The position numbers and the translations under genes were made by a program. A stretch of 14,942 nucleotides of DNA from NCBI GenBank assembly GCA_023142805.1, contig JAGLIU010000255.1, positions 1-14,942 of the forward strand, read 5' to 3'. The stretch comes from Candidatus Omnitrophota bacterium (lineage in GTDB: Bacteria > Omnitrophota > Gorgyraeia > Tantalellales > Tantalellaceae). This document shows, piece after piece, positions 1 to 6,406 of this stretch; within the stretch, counting starts at the first letter, position 1; every line of letters starts with the position of its first letter. A model generated the notes under the pieces. It was not told where the DNA came from. It ran no database searches and worked only from the letters and a program-made list of their open reading frames with translations.

Positions 1-287
1 GTAATATCCGGCAGACTTAAGCACCCTTCCTCCATTTTATCTTTTTCTTTTGACGTATCAACAATTTCCGGATTGATAAAATTGATAAGCTCATCCCCCA
101 GATCAACGACTACCAGGCTCAAACCCACCCCTACCTGCGTCGCCGCCAGTCCTATTCCATTGTGAAGATACATTAGATCCGACATTAAGCGCAATGTACC
201 CACAATCTCTTGATCGATACTCTCAACGGGGTTAGTTTTGATCCGAAGACACGGATCCGGATATGTTTTAAGTTCTAGTTTATTCAC
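1..287 (-). CDS. def: Peptide deformylase, N-terminal part (cut by the window edge)
   Basis: Metal-dependent peptide deformylase, which removes the formyl group from the initiator methionine of new proteins in the cytosol. About 95 residues are visible, beginning MNKLELKTYPDPCLR. Motif 1 is seen as GIGLAATQVG near residues 44-53 and motif 2 as EGCLSLP near residues 87-93, whose Cys is a metal ligand. The third motif (HExxH) would lie beyond the left edge. The start is GTG at 287, directly after the panD stop TAG and in the same frame. It has no clear Shine-Dalgarno, so translation is probably coupled to panD. The family N-terminus fits this start well, and the next in-frame ATG would cut off conserved sequence. 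Identity is very secure; only completeness is unknown. Confidence 0.93.
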   Translation of the reverse strand, partial: MNKLELKTYPDPCLRIKTNPVESIDQEIVGTLRLMSDLMYLHNGIGLAATQVGVGLSLVVVDLGDELINFINPEIVDTSKEKDKMEEGCLSLPDI

Positions 288-641
288 CTACTTATTCTTA
301 CACTGGTTATTTTTTCCAAGTTCAATCTTTCGAATTTTAAAATTATGGCTTTCCTTGGTTTCCATCATGCAATAAGACAATATCACCAACTCATCCTGTA
401 ACTCACCTTTTCGAGCGGCAGGGCCATAAAGCACGATTTTACCGGAATCCGCCTGCTCTTCTATTACGTATGTCGTAAATCTTTCTCCGTTATTGGAATT
501 GAGAACCTGTACCTGCTCTCCGGGCATAATATCAGCGGCTTCAATGATCTTTTTATCTATCCCGATACTCCCATTATATCGAAGTTCTTTGCTGGTAATA
601 TAACCATTTGTTATTTTTGATTTACACAATATCCGTAGCAT
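288..641 (-). CDS. panD: Aspartate 1-decarboxylase proenzyme
   Basis: Pyruvoyl-dependent decarboxylase that makes beta-alanine from aspartate for pantothenate and coenzyme A. The 117-residue product carries the self-cleavage site Gly24-Ser25 in YNGSIGID, where Ser25 would become the pyruvoyl group. Lys9, Arg54 and Tyr58 (GERFTTY) match active-site residues of the E. coli enzyme at the same numbers. The ATG is preceded by GAAGGAAAG, a usable ribosome binding site. It is slightly shorter than E. coli PanD (126 aa) because the C-terminal tail differs. It sits third in a PilZ, lipoprotein, panD, def operon. The stop is TAG and the next codon, in the same frame, is the def GTG start. Confidence 0.95.
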   Translation of the reverse strand: MLRILCKSKITNGYITSKELRYNGSIGIDKKIIEAADIMPGEQVQVLNSNNGERFTTYVIEEQADSGKIVLYGPAARKGELQDELVILSYCMMETKESHNFKIRKIELGKNNQCKNK

Positions 642-698
642 ACTTTCCTTCTCCCTTAGAATGTCGGAATAGAGATCTCTGACATCTTCCGCACACTT

Positions 699-1091
699 TT
701 ATTTGATTATGTCAGATTCATCCTTACCTATATGACTTCGGGCTTCTTTCCCTAAAGATTTTTTGCTGATCGTAGTAAGATTTTCCCCGTCAAAATAAAG
801 ATATAAATCTTCCGTAAGATAGCTTGCGCCTACCGGTAAAGACGGGTATCTTCCCCTGTAGTACCATTCTTCTCTGGAATCTGACCATTCTCCGGAAACA
901 ACCGAACGTTTTAGGTCAGGTTCTCCGTATATTGTTAGCACTTCGTCTTTGGTCATTCCAATCTTAACCGTAGGATTACCCAAAGGTTCCGATAAGATCT
1001 GTTTTGTACCGGGAACCTCGATATCCGCGCACCCGCTCACCGCAAAAACTACCGCTAGCAGCATTAACCCTAAAATTTGCTGTTTTTTCAA
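699..1091 (-). CDS. Lipoprotein with BamE/SmpA-like domain
   Basis: Predicted lipoprotein of 130 residues. A signal peptide with a hydrophobic core at residues 6-18 ends in the lipobox VSGC, with the lipidated Cys at 21. The mature part contains VKIGMTKDEVLTIYGEPD (about residues 42-59), the typical turn of BamE/SmpA-type small outer-membrane lipoproteins. It is followed by a tyrosine- and tryptophan-rich beta segment (EEWYYRGRYP, LYLYFDG). The start codon is TTG at 1091, six bases after a strong GGAGG; the first ATG falls inside the signal peptide. It follows the PilZ gene by 18 bases and precedes panD. I infer an envelope role, but it need not be the Bam-complex BamE, because this fold is shared by many unrelated small lipoproteins. 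Confidence 0.8.
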   Translation of the reverse strand: MKKQQILGLMLLAVVFAVSGCADIEVPGTKQILSEPLGNPTVKIGMTKDEVLTIYGEPDLKRSVVSGEWSDSREEWYYRGRYPSLPVGASYLTEDLYLYFDGENLTTISKKSLGKEARSHIGKDESDIIK

Positions 1092-1109
1092 AATACACCT
1101 CCAGGAATA

Positions 1110-1478
1110 TTACGTACGTGCCTTATAAGCGGATCCATACAACAGATCGCACAAATATTTTAAGAAAACTATCTTGTACTCTTCATTTATCTCTGTTATC
1201 TCAATACCCGTGTCATAAGGAGCATTGTCTTCTAAAGACACTTTTTGCTTCCAGACAACACGCCCCTTTAACAGAATAGGATCTTCTCTTTTCAGTAAAA
1301 ACAAACTGATAGATAGATCAGCCCCCTCATCAAGCTCTTCGGGAATTTCAAATCTCAATCCGACAGGAGAAATATTTTTTGTCAAAATTTCATATTTTAC
1401 TCCACCTGTCTCTATAACCGCTCTCAGAGGAACATCAACACGAACAAATTGTCTTCTTTCAGGTAATTTTTGCTTCAT
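1110..1478 (-). CDS. PilZ domain protein
   Basis: Single-domain PilZ protein of 122 residues, a likely cyclic di-GMP receptor. Both halves of the binding signature are present: RRQFVR at residues 8-13 (RxxxR) and NISPVG at 35-40 ((D/N)xSxxG). The rest fits the PilZ beta barrel, with a final helix near 101-116. There is no second domain, so it would act by binding a partner. The ATG is preceded by GGAGGG with four bases between. It is the first gene of an operon with the BamE-like lipoprotein, panD and def, and a good promoter lies just upstream. The target is unknown; in other bacteria such proteins act on motility, exopolysaccharide or envelope assembly. Confidence 0.9.
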   Translation of the reverse strand: MKQKLPERRQFVRVDVPLRAVIETGGVKYEILTKNISPVGLRFEIPEELDEGADLSISLFLLKREDPILLKGRVVWKQKVSLEDNAPYDTGIEITEINEEYKIVFLKYLCDLLYGSAYKART

Positions 1479-1497
1479 TTTCCCTCCATAGGGCAGA

Positions 1498-1527
1498 AGT
1501 ATAGCACATTACTGTTACACGCGTCAA
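1498..1527 (-). promoter_or_regulatory. Sigma70-type promoter for the PilZ-panD-def operon
   Basis: On the minus strand, -35 TTGACG (1527-1522), an 18-base spacer, and -10 TATACT (1503-1498) with an extended -10 TG one base upstream (TGCTATACT). The predicted start site near 1491 gives a leader of about 12 bases that contains the GGAGGG of the PilZ gene. It lies between the terminator at 1574-1608 and the PilZ start, exactly where a new transcription unit is expected. Confidence 0.75.
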
Positions 1528-1573
1528 GAATATAACAAAGTTTTTAAGATACTCTACATTCCTACAAAAAAAC

Positions 1574-1608
1574 AAAAAACGAGCGACTAATTCAATCGCT
1601 CGTTTTTT
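1574..1608 (-). terminator. Intrinsic terminator after the TIGR04073 copy 1 gene
   Basis: Perfect inverted repeat with 13-base arms (AAAAAACGAGCGA at 1574-1586 and its complement at 1596-1608) around a 9-base loop. Read on the minus strand, the GC-containing stem is followed by TTTTTTGTTTTTTTG, a typical U tract. It is 30 bases past the stop of the gene at 1638. The flanking A and T runs could also let it work on the plus strand, but no plus-strand gene is present. Confidence 0.88.
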
Positions 1609-1637
1609 AATATCGTTCATATTTATATCATACAATG

Positions 1638-1985
1638 TTATTTCGCCGCCGGCATATCAGGTATAATGGCTGCCTTTCCATAATCTCCTTTAGGCGCGAT
1701 CGGAAAAGTAATTACATCCGCGGCCCCTGAAGCGGTTCTCGCAAACGCTTTACAAGTCCCCTGAAATAATCCCAAAACAAGCCCTTTTACCGGATTACTT
1801 GCTTTAGTTTCATCAACGATACGTTTTGGTATCTCAGTCCATCCAAAAAGTATGTTATTAAATCCTCTTTCCGCTTTCTGTACAGGACCATCAGGATAAC
1901 CTCCGGACGACCCCTCCGCCGCCAAGGCTACACCGGAAAACGACAATGCCATACCCATAACCAATATTAATACAATAAACCTTTT
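1638..1985 (-). CDS. Exosortase-associated TIGR04073-family secreted protein, copy 1
   Basis: Small secreted protein of 115 residues. The signal peptide (residues 1-23) has a long hydrophobic core and an ALA-A cleavage site. The mature part has the family pattern as I know it: a KAERGFNNILFGWTEIPK segment, a glycine-spaced helix GLVLGLFQGTCKAFARTASG, then the ending DVITFPIAPKGDY. I place it in TIGR04073, small proteins of unknown function reported from genomes with exosortase sorting systems. The start is the ATG at 1985, after AAAGGGGGGG; a longer open frame to 2027 would run into the promoter. The gene is monocistronic, with its own promoter and terminator. It resembles the product at 9641-9970. 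The biochemical role is unknown. Confidence 0.8.
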   Translation of the reverse strand, partial: KRFIVLILVMGMALSFSGVALAAEGSSGGYPDGPVQKAERGFNNILFGWTEIPKRIVDETKASNPVKGLVLGLFQGTCKAFARTASGAADVITFPIAPKGDYGKAAIIPDMPAAK

Positions 1986-2017
1986 CATTCTACCCCCCCT
2001 TTCATTCATTTGTCTGA

Positions 2018-2046
2018 AATATAACACAATAATATGTAAAAGTCAA
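2018..2046 (-). promoter_or_regulatory. Sigma70-type promoter for the TIGR04073 copy 1 gene
   Basis: On the minus strand, -35 TTGACT (2046-2041), a 17-base spacer and -10 TATATT (2023-2018), close to consensus. The predicted start site near 2011 leaves a leader of about 26 bases with a strong G-rich ribosome binding site before the ATG at 1985. It lies in the only gap between ribF and this gene. Confidence 0.8.
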
Positions 2047-2058
2047 ATTAGAGAGTAT

Positions 2059-2079
2059 TTTATTTCGCGCGAAAATAAA
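2059..2079. repeat. Imperfect palindrome just upstream of the -35 box
   Basis: A 21-base near-palindrome: TTTATTTCGCG followed by CGAAAATAAA, symmetric except for one extra A. It starts 13 bases upstream of the -35 box of the TIGR04073 copy 1 promoter and 9 bases after the ribF stop. It could be a protein-binding site for that promoter. As a hairpin it has no U tract on the minus strand, so it is a poor ribF terminator. Confidence 0.45.
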
Positions 2080-2087
2080 CACAAAGA

Positions 2088-3056
2088 TCAGTACCTTTTA
2101 TAAGTTTCGATCTTGCTCCTAACATCCCTGCCGGCAAGGGCTTTCTTAGCGGCCAAGATATCTTTTTTTATCTGTATTTTCAGTTTTTCTACAGATCGAA
2201 ATTTTTTTTCTTTTCGCAGTTTTTCCATAAAAAATATTTCCATATGACAACCATATATATCGTCATCAAAATCAAACAAATTGACTTCTATCTTTGGTTC
2301 ACGTCTGCGTTTTAAACTTCTGCCATAAAACGTCGGGTTAAACCCGACGTTAAGAACCCCCTCAAAAATTTTCCCTTCAAAACAAACGAACACCGCGTAT
2401 ATTCCCGGAGGAGGAATAACTTCATGGTGCGGATCAATATTAGCTGTGGGAACACCTAATGTTTTCCCCCGATTATCTCCGGTTACAACCGTGCCCAGAA
2501 CCGATACCGGCCGTCTTAAAAGTTTTTCCGCGTCCTTGAGCTTACCCAAAGATATCAGGCTCCTCAACCAGGTACTGCTGACGATCTTTCCTTTTCTTTT
2601 AACATGCCCGACTACACAGACATCTATACCATACTTTTTGCCGATCTCTTTTAACCTCTCAATGTCTCCGCTTTTACTACATCCAAAATAAAAATTACGA
2701 CCAACATATATTTTTTTTGCCCCTATGTTCAGTAAAATGCGTTTTACAAAATCTTCGGGCGACATCTCCGCGATAAATCGAGAAAACCGGATCACTATAA
2801 CCGCGTCAAGTCCCATCTTCTCAAAAATTGACAACCTGTGATCCAAGGACATTATCCGCAACGAAGGTTTCTTTGGAAATAAAACTTTTTTGGGGTGAGG
2901 GTCAAAAGTCGCTATTACTTTGTCCTTACCTGTGGAATTCAGAAGCTTTTTAATAACTTTTTTATGACCTATATGCACCCCGTCAAATATTCCGATAGCG
3001 GCGACAGGAGCTTTGAGTTTATATTTCGCCCCTCTATATCCGTATAATACTTTCAT
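2088..3056 (-). CDS. ribF: Bifunctional riboflavin kinase / FAD synthetase
   Basis: Converts riboflavin to FMN and then FAD. The 322-residue protein has the N-terminal FAD synthetase (nucleotidyltransferase) domain, with GIFDGVHIGHKK at residues 22-33 (HxGH), ATFDPHP near 49-55, and the NFYFGCSKSGD and SSTWLR motifs. The C-terminal riboflavin kinase domain begins near residue 185, with GTVVTGDNRGKTLGVPTANI, PPPGIYAV and LNVGFNPTF. Length is normal. The ATG lies inside the end of truB (23-base overlap), with AGGA eight bases upstream. It ends the rbfA-nrnA-truB-ribF block and supplies the last two steps for the riboflavin genes at the other end of the window. The segment coding NVGFNPTF is a perfect DNA palindrome (2329-2351). 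Confidence 0.96.
   Translation of the reverse strand: MKVLYGYRGAKYKLKAPVAAIGIFDGVHIGHKKVIKKLLNSTGKDKVIATFDPHPKKVLFPKKPSLRIMSLDHRLSIFEKMGLDAVIVIRFSRFIAEMSPEDFVKRILLNIGAKKIYVGRNFYFGCSKSGDIERLKEIGKKYGIDVCVVGHVKRKGKIVSSTWLRSLISLGKLKDAEKLLRRPVSVLGTVVTGDNRGKTLGVPTANIDPHHEVIPPPGIYAVFVCFEGKIFEGVLNVGFNPTFYGRSLKRRREPKIEVNLFDFDDDIYGCHMEIFFMEKLRKEKKFRSVEKLKIQIKKDILAAKKALAGRDVRSKIETYKRY
2329..2351. repeat. Perfect 23-base palindrome inside ribF
   Basis: Arms AACGTCGGGTT and AACCCGACGTT around one central base. It lies in the ribF codons for the conserved kinase motif NVGFNPTF, so most of it is fixed by coding need; the perfect symmetry depends on the third positions used. Hairpin formation in the mRNA is possible. 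Confidence 0.6.
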
Positions 3057-3711
3057 TCAAATCTTCCTGTGTCATTTTATCGATATCTAAAATAGTAACC
3101 GCGTTCTCGAGAGAAAATGTTCCTGATCTCATCCTTCTAAGTTCGGTTAAATGCGCCCCACATCCAAGTTTTTCACCAATATCATCCGCTAATTGTCTTA
3201 TATAAGTTCCCTTGCTGCAAATTGTATCAAAAACAACCAACGGCAATTCAACCTTTAAAACCCGAATATCTTTTATTGTAACTCTTACGCGGGCACGTTC
3301 TACCTGAATCCCTTTACGCGCAAGTTTATATAACCTTTTTCCGTTGATCTTTTTCGCGGAAAACATGGGAGGCATCTGGTCTATTTCTCCTTTAAACCCC
3401 GCGACAACACTTTCAATTCCGGTACTATCCGATATTATGCTTTTTCGAGCGATTATTTTTCCTTCACAATCTCCGCTATCCGTCCGCTCACCCAGTTTCA
3501 TTATAGCGGAATATTCTTTTTCCTCATTCAGAAAACTGTTCGAAAGTTTCGTTGCTTTACCTAAAAGAAGCACTAAAACTCCTGTAGCATTAGGATCAAG
3601 TGTTCCCGCGTGACCAACTTTTTTTATATCAAATCTGCGCCGTACTTTCGCCACAACATCATGACTTGTCATATTTTTGTCTTTATCAACGATCAATATC
3701 CCGTCTATCAC
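3034..3711 (-). CDS. truB: tRNA pseudouridine(55) synthase, short form
   Basis: Makes pseudouridine 55 in the T loop of tRNAs. The 225-residue protein starts with the family N-terminus (GILIVDKDKNMTSHDVV). It carries the catalytic motif GHAGTLDPNATGVL with nucleophile Asp39, the KEYSAIMKLGERTDSGD segment, the PPMFSAKKINGKRLYKLAR motif, and GTYIRQLADDIGE. It ends soon after the RRMRSGTFSLENAV motif, so the C-terminal PUA-like domain of E. coli TruB (314 aa) is absent; short TruB forms exist in other bacteria. The start is GTG at 3711, overlapping the nrnA stop by four bases (GTGA), with AAGG upstream. The ribF start lies within its last codons. Confidence 0.95.
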   Translation of the reverse strand: MIDGILIVDKDKNMTSHDVVAKVRRRFDIKKVGHAGTLDPNATGVLVLLLGKATKLSNSFLNEEKEYSAIMKLGERTDSGDCEGKIIARKSIISDSTGIESVVAGFKGEIDQMPPMFSAKKINGKRLYKLARKGIQVERARVRVTIKDIRVLKVELPLVVFDTICSKGTYIRQLADDIGEKLGCGAHLTELRRMRSGTFSLENAVTILDIDKMTQEDLNESIIRI

Positions 3712-4700
3712 TTTATGCCCTTCTGCCGTAAAGCTTTTTTCACTCTGGAAATAACCTCTATTTTGGCATCTTCAAGCGGCATATTCAAAACACATCCTGA
3801 GGCCTTTGGATGTCCTCCTCCTTTGAAATGCGCGGCTACTTTGTTAACATCTATCTCTCCGGAGGATCTAAAACTAACATTGATATGATCCTCCAAAGAA
3901 ACGTTTTCCCTAAAAAATATTCCTACCTCAACTCCCTTAATAGATCTCGCGAAATTTATGAATCCATCCGTCGGAACATTTTCCGCGGACTCGTCCTTAA
4001 GCGTTTCTTTCGTAAGGGTCATATACGCGATATTCTTTTCTTCGGTTATCATCAAAGTGGAAAGCACTCTTCCTAAAAGACGTATCTCAGCTGAAGATTT
4101 TTGTTCAAATATATCACTATACATCGACGGGGGACTTACCCCAAGAGCTATGATCTCACTCACGGCATTATGTGTTACGGCTGACGTATTCTCATAATTG
4201 AACATCCCTGTATCCGTAACGATCGCGGCATACATCGCTTCCGCTGAATTTTTATCTATAAGTTTTGGATCAATAGCTTTCGCTAAGTGAAATATCATTT
4301 CGCCAACCGAACTCATATTGGATTCCACCCAATTAATATCACCAAATAATTTATTGCTTACATGATGGTCGATATTAATGGTAAACATGTCTTCATTAAG
4401 CCTCTTGCCGACAACACCGACCCTTTCTCTGACAGGACAATCAAGAATTATTAGATTTTTTTTAGTCATCTCTGCCGGCACCTCCGATAATATTTTTTCA
4501 GCACCTGACAAAAACTTCATATTTTTTGGCACAACATCCTGATTTACGATAATTACCGTTTTCCCCATATTTTTCAGCAGATAATACATAGCAAGTTGAC
4601 TGCCGATTGAATCACCTTCGGGATTAATATGAGACATTAATATGAACTCATTATTCTCTTTAAGAAACCGTATTACTTTTTTCATGTCTTTAGTGTTCAT
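3708..4700 (-). CDS. nrnA: DHH/DHHA1 oligoribonuclease / pAp phosphatase
   Basis: NrnA-type phosphoesterase that degrades short oligoribonucleotides and, in characterised members, dephosphorylates pAp. About 330 residues. The DHH domain has motif 1 HINPEGDSIGS (24-34), motif 2 IILDCP, motif 3 NIDHHVSN and motif 4 AIVTDTGMF. The C-terminal DHHA1 domain has GVEVGIFFRE and the GGGHPKASG motif. The first acidic residue of motif 1 is Glu28 rather than the usual Asp. The start chosen is the ATG at 4700, with GAGGGG six bases upstream and an 11-base overlap with rbfA; longer in-frame starts at 4706 and 4721 are less well placed. It lies between rbfA and truB, as in many bacteria. Confidence 0.93.
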   Translation of the reverse strand: MNTKDMKKVIRFLKENNEFILMSHINPEGDSIGSQLAMYYLLKNMGKTVIIVNQDVVPKNMKFLSGAEKILSEVPAEMTKKNLIILDCPVRERVGVVGKRLNEDMFTINIDHHVSNKLFGDINWVESNMSSVGEMIFHLAKAIDPKLIDKNSAEAMYAAIVTDTGMFNYENTSAVTHNAVSEIIALGVSPPSMYSDIFEQKSSAEIRLLGRVLSTLMITEEKNIAYMTLTKETLKDESAENVPTDGFINFARSIKGVEVGIFFRENVSLEDHINVSFRSSGEIDVNKVAAHFKGGGHPKASGCVLNMPLEDAKIEVISRVKKALRQKGIK

Positions 4701-5064
4701 GCTCATCCCCTCTAATTTCATTTTTTTCTTCTTTTATTTTATCAAATATGATATCAATTTCCCGCTCTTTCTTATTATAAGTATCCTCTCTGAACGATAT
4801 TCTCGGGATAAACTTTAAAGATATACGTTTCGCGAGCTGTGACCTAACGAAAGTCCTCGCGCTTTTAAGCCCTTTTAATATCGCTTTTTTTTCTTCCTCA
4901 TTGTCGGGGAATTCACAAAACACTTTAGCTATCCTCAGATCCCGTGTCATTTCAACTCTGGTTATAGTCAAACTCTTTATCCGCGGATCGCTTAACTCTT
5001 CATTTAGGATATGGGCGACTTCTCGTCGCACCATTTCTTGTACTCTATCCATTCTATCTGTCAT
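4690..5064 (-). CDS. rbfA: 30S ribosome-binding factor A
   Basis: RbfA binds the immature 30S subunit and is needed for late 16S rRNA processing and cold growth. The 124-residue product has the family start (RMDRVQEMVRREVAHILNEE), DPRIKSLTITRVEMTRDLR, and the KH-like core ending LKFIPRISFREDTY. It finishes with a charged tail. The start at 5064 overlaps the cca stop as ATGA and follows GGGAGCGGGAA; an upstream in-frame ATG at 5082 is less likely. Usually rbfA follows infB, but here it follows cca. The downstream order nrnA, truB, ribF is conserved. Confidence 0.94.
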   Translation of the reverse strand: MTDRMDRVQEMVRREVAHILNEELSDPRIKSLTITRVEMTRDLRIAKVFCEFPDNEEEKKAILKGLKSARTFVRSQLAKRISLKFIPRISFREDTYNKKEREIDIIFDKIKEEKNEIRGDEHEH

Positions 5065-6404
5065 TTCCCGCTCCCAAAACATGCCATTTTTTTGTTTAAA
5101 TACCTCAGCTCATCTTTCTTCGTACACAATTCCCCATCTATCTTTTTATCAAGAATATCCCGTAATATTTCTTTATATTTCGGGCCGGGGTTTAACCCAC
5201 TTTTCACTATATCACTTCCGGAAACCTCCAGCTTTACAGTCCTATACTCAACCAGATATTTTCTTATTTTTATCTTCGCGGATCGGGACCGGGTTTTCGC
5301 CATTAAACAAAGTATAGCTTCCACAGAACTGTCGGCAAAAAGTCTATACACACCACTCGGCTTTACCTTTTTGCCGGAAGATATTCCCTTAAGCATCCCA
5401 ACCCCTTTTATCTTATACTGACAAATTTTTTTCTTTATCTCTTTTGGAAAAACAAATTTTTCCAGAACCTCGTTACACTCATCCAAACTTAGTTTGTCTA
5501 AAAAAAACATGAGATTGCAAACCCATACATCGGGCTTACCCTGTCCATAGACTGTGCTATTGTACCACTTGATACATTGACGTAAAGAGATAAAGTTACT
5601 CTTAATTGTTCTCTGAAGCGTTAGTTTCGGATGTACAAACCGCAATTCATGCAACTCCCGCATCCGGCACAACGCCTTTTCAGGAAAATTTTCTTTTAAC
5701 ATAAGAATAATCTCTTCTCGAACCCTTTGGTTCCCAACTTTTGAGAATATTCCGCTTCTTATCGCGTGTTTTATCAAATATTTGGTACGCTTTTCTATTG
5801 AAAACCCGAATCTTTGCTCAAATCTTACCGCTCTTAAAATACGTGTAGGATCATCTATGAAACTTTTATCATGCAAAACCCGTATTACTCCGTCCTTCAG
5901 ATCTTTTTCCCCTCCCATATGATCTATAAAAGACCCAAAACCGTCTTTATTAATACACACCGCCATTGAGTTTATGGTAAAATCCCGCCGGCACAGATCC
6001 TTCCTGATAGAACTAAAACTCACTACCGGTAATCCCGCCGGTTTTTTATATATTTCTTTTCGCGCCGCCGCGATATCGATCTTAAATTTGTCATTTTGGA
6101 CAGAAATGTCTCTTAACTCCTTAGGCCATTCAATAAATAATGTCGCGGTTTTAAATCTTTTGTACGATACCAACGTCCCGCCGATCTTCTCCGCAAGATT
6201 TTTTCCGAACTTTGTAGCGTTTCCTTCCACAACAATATCAAGATCATAGTTCTTCCTCCCCAACAAAAGATCCCGGACAATACCCCCCACCAAAAAGACC
6301 CTTACCCCTTGAGAGTCCCCTTCAATGCCCATCTTTTTTATTAAAACAATGAGTTCTTTAGGAAATACTTTGTTGATCTTAATCTGTATGGTCGTTAAAT
6401 TCAT
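5061..6404 (-). CDS. cca: CCA tRNA nucleotidyltransferase (class II)
   Basis: Adds or repairs the 3' CCA of tRNAs. The 447-residue protein has the class II head with FLVGGIVRDLLLG (GGxVRD) and NYDLDIVVEG (DxD metal site, about residues 37-60). The RKDLCRRDFTINSMA motif follows, then DDPTRILRAVRFEQRFGF for template-independent nucleotide selection. The C-terminal half is helical, with the SGSDIVKSGLNPGPKYKEIL segment common in this group. I see no HD phosphohydrolase motif. ATG at 6404 follows GAGGT, and the xerD stop is two bases upstream. Poly(A) polymerase of the same fold is the alternative, but the tRNA-processing neighbours favour the CCA enzyme. The tRNA-Pro in this window encodes its own CCA, so here the role may be repair. 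Confidence 0.88.
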   Translation of the reverse strand: MNLTTIQIKINKVFPKELIVLIKKMGIEGDSQGVRVFLVGGIVRDLLLGRKNYDLDIVVEGNATKFGKNLAEKIGGTLVSYKRFKTATLFIEWPKELRDISVQNDKFKIDIAAARKEIYKKPAGLPVVSFSSIRKDLCRRDFTINSMAVCINKDGFGSFIDHMGGEKDLKDGVIRVLHDKSFIDDPTRILRAVRFEQRFGFSIEKRTKYLIKHAIRSGIFSKVGNQRVREEIILMLKENFPEKALCRMRELHELRFVHPKLTLQRTIKSNFISLRQCIKWYNSTVYGQGKPDVWVCNLMFFLDKLSLDECNEVLEKFVFPKEIKKKICQYKIKGVGMLKGISSGKKVKPSGVYRLFADSSVEAILCLMAKTRSRSAKIKIRKYLVEYRTVKLEVSGSDIVKSGLNPGPKYKEILRDILDKKIDGELCTKKDELRYLNKKMACFGSGK

Positions 6405-6406
6405 TT

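Noticed and set aside
4901..5421. Overlapping plus-strand open frames of about 136 residues opposite cca and rbfA
   Set aside because: They are antisense shadows with low-complexity Ser/Phe/Leu-rich composition arising from the purine-rich coding strand.
5976..6040. Short direct repeat aatcccgccgg inside cca
   Set aside because: It occurs twice within about 50 bases of coding sequence, is only 11 bases long, and is explained by protein coding and base composition.
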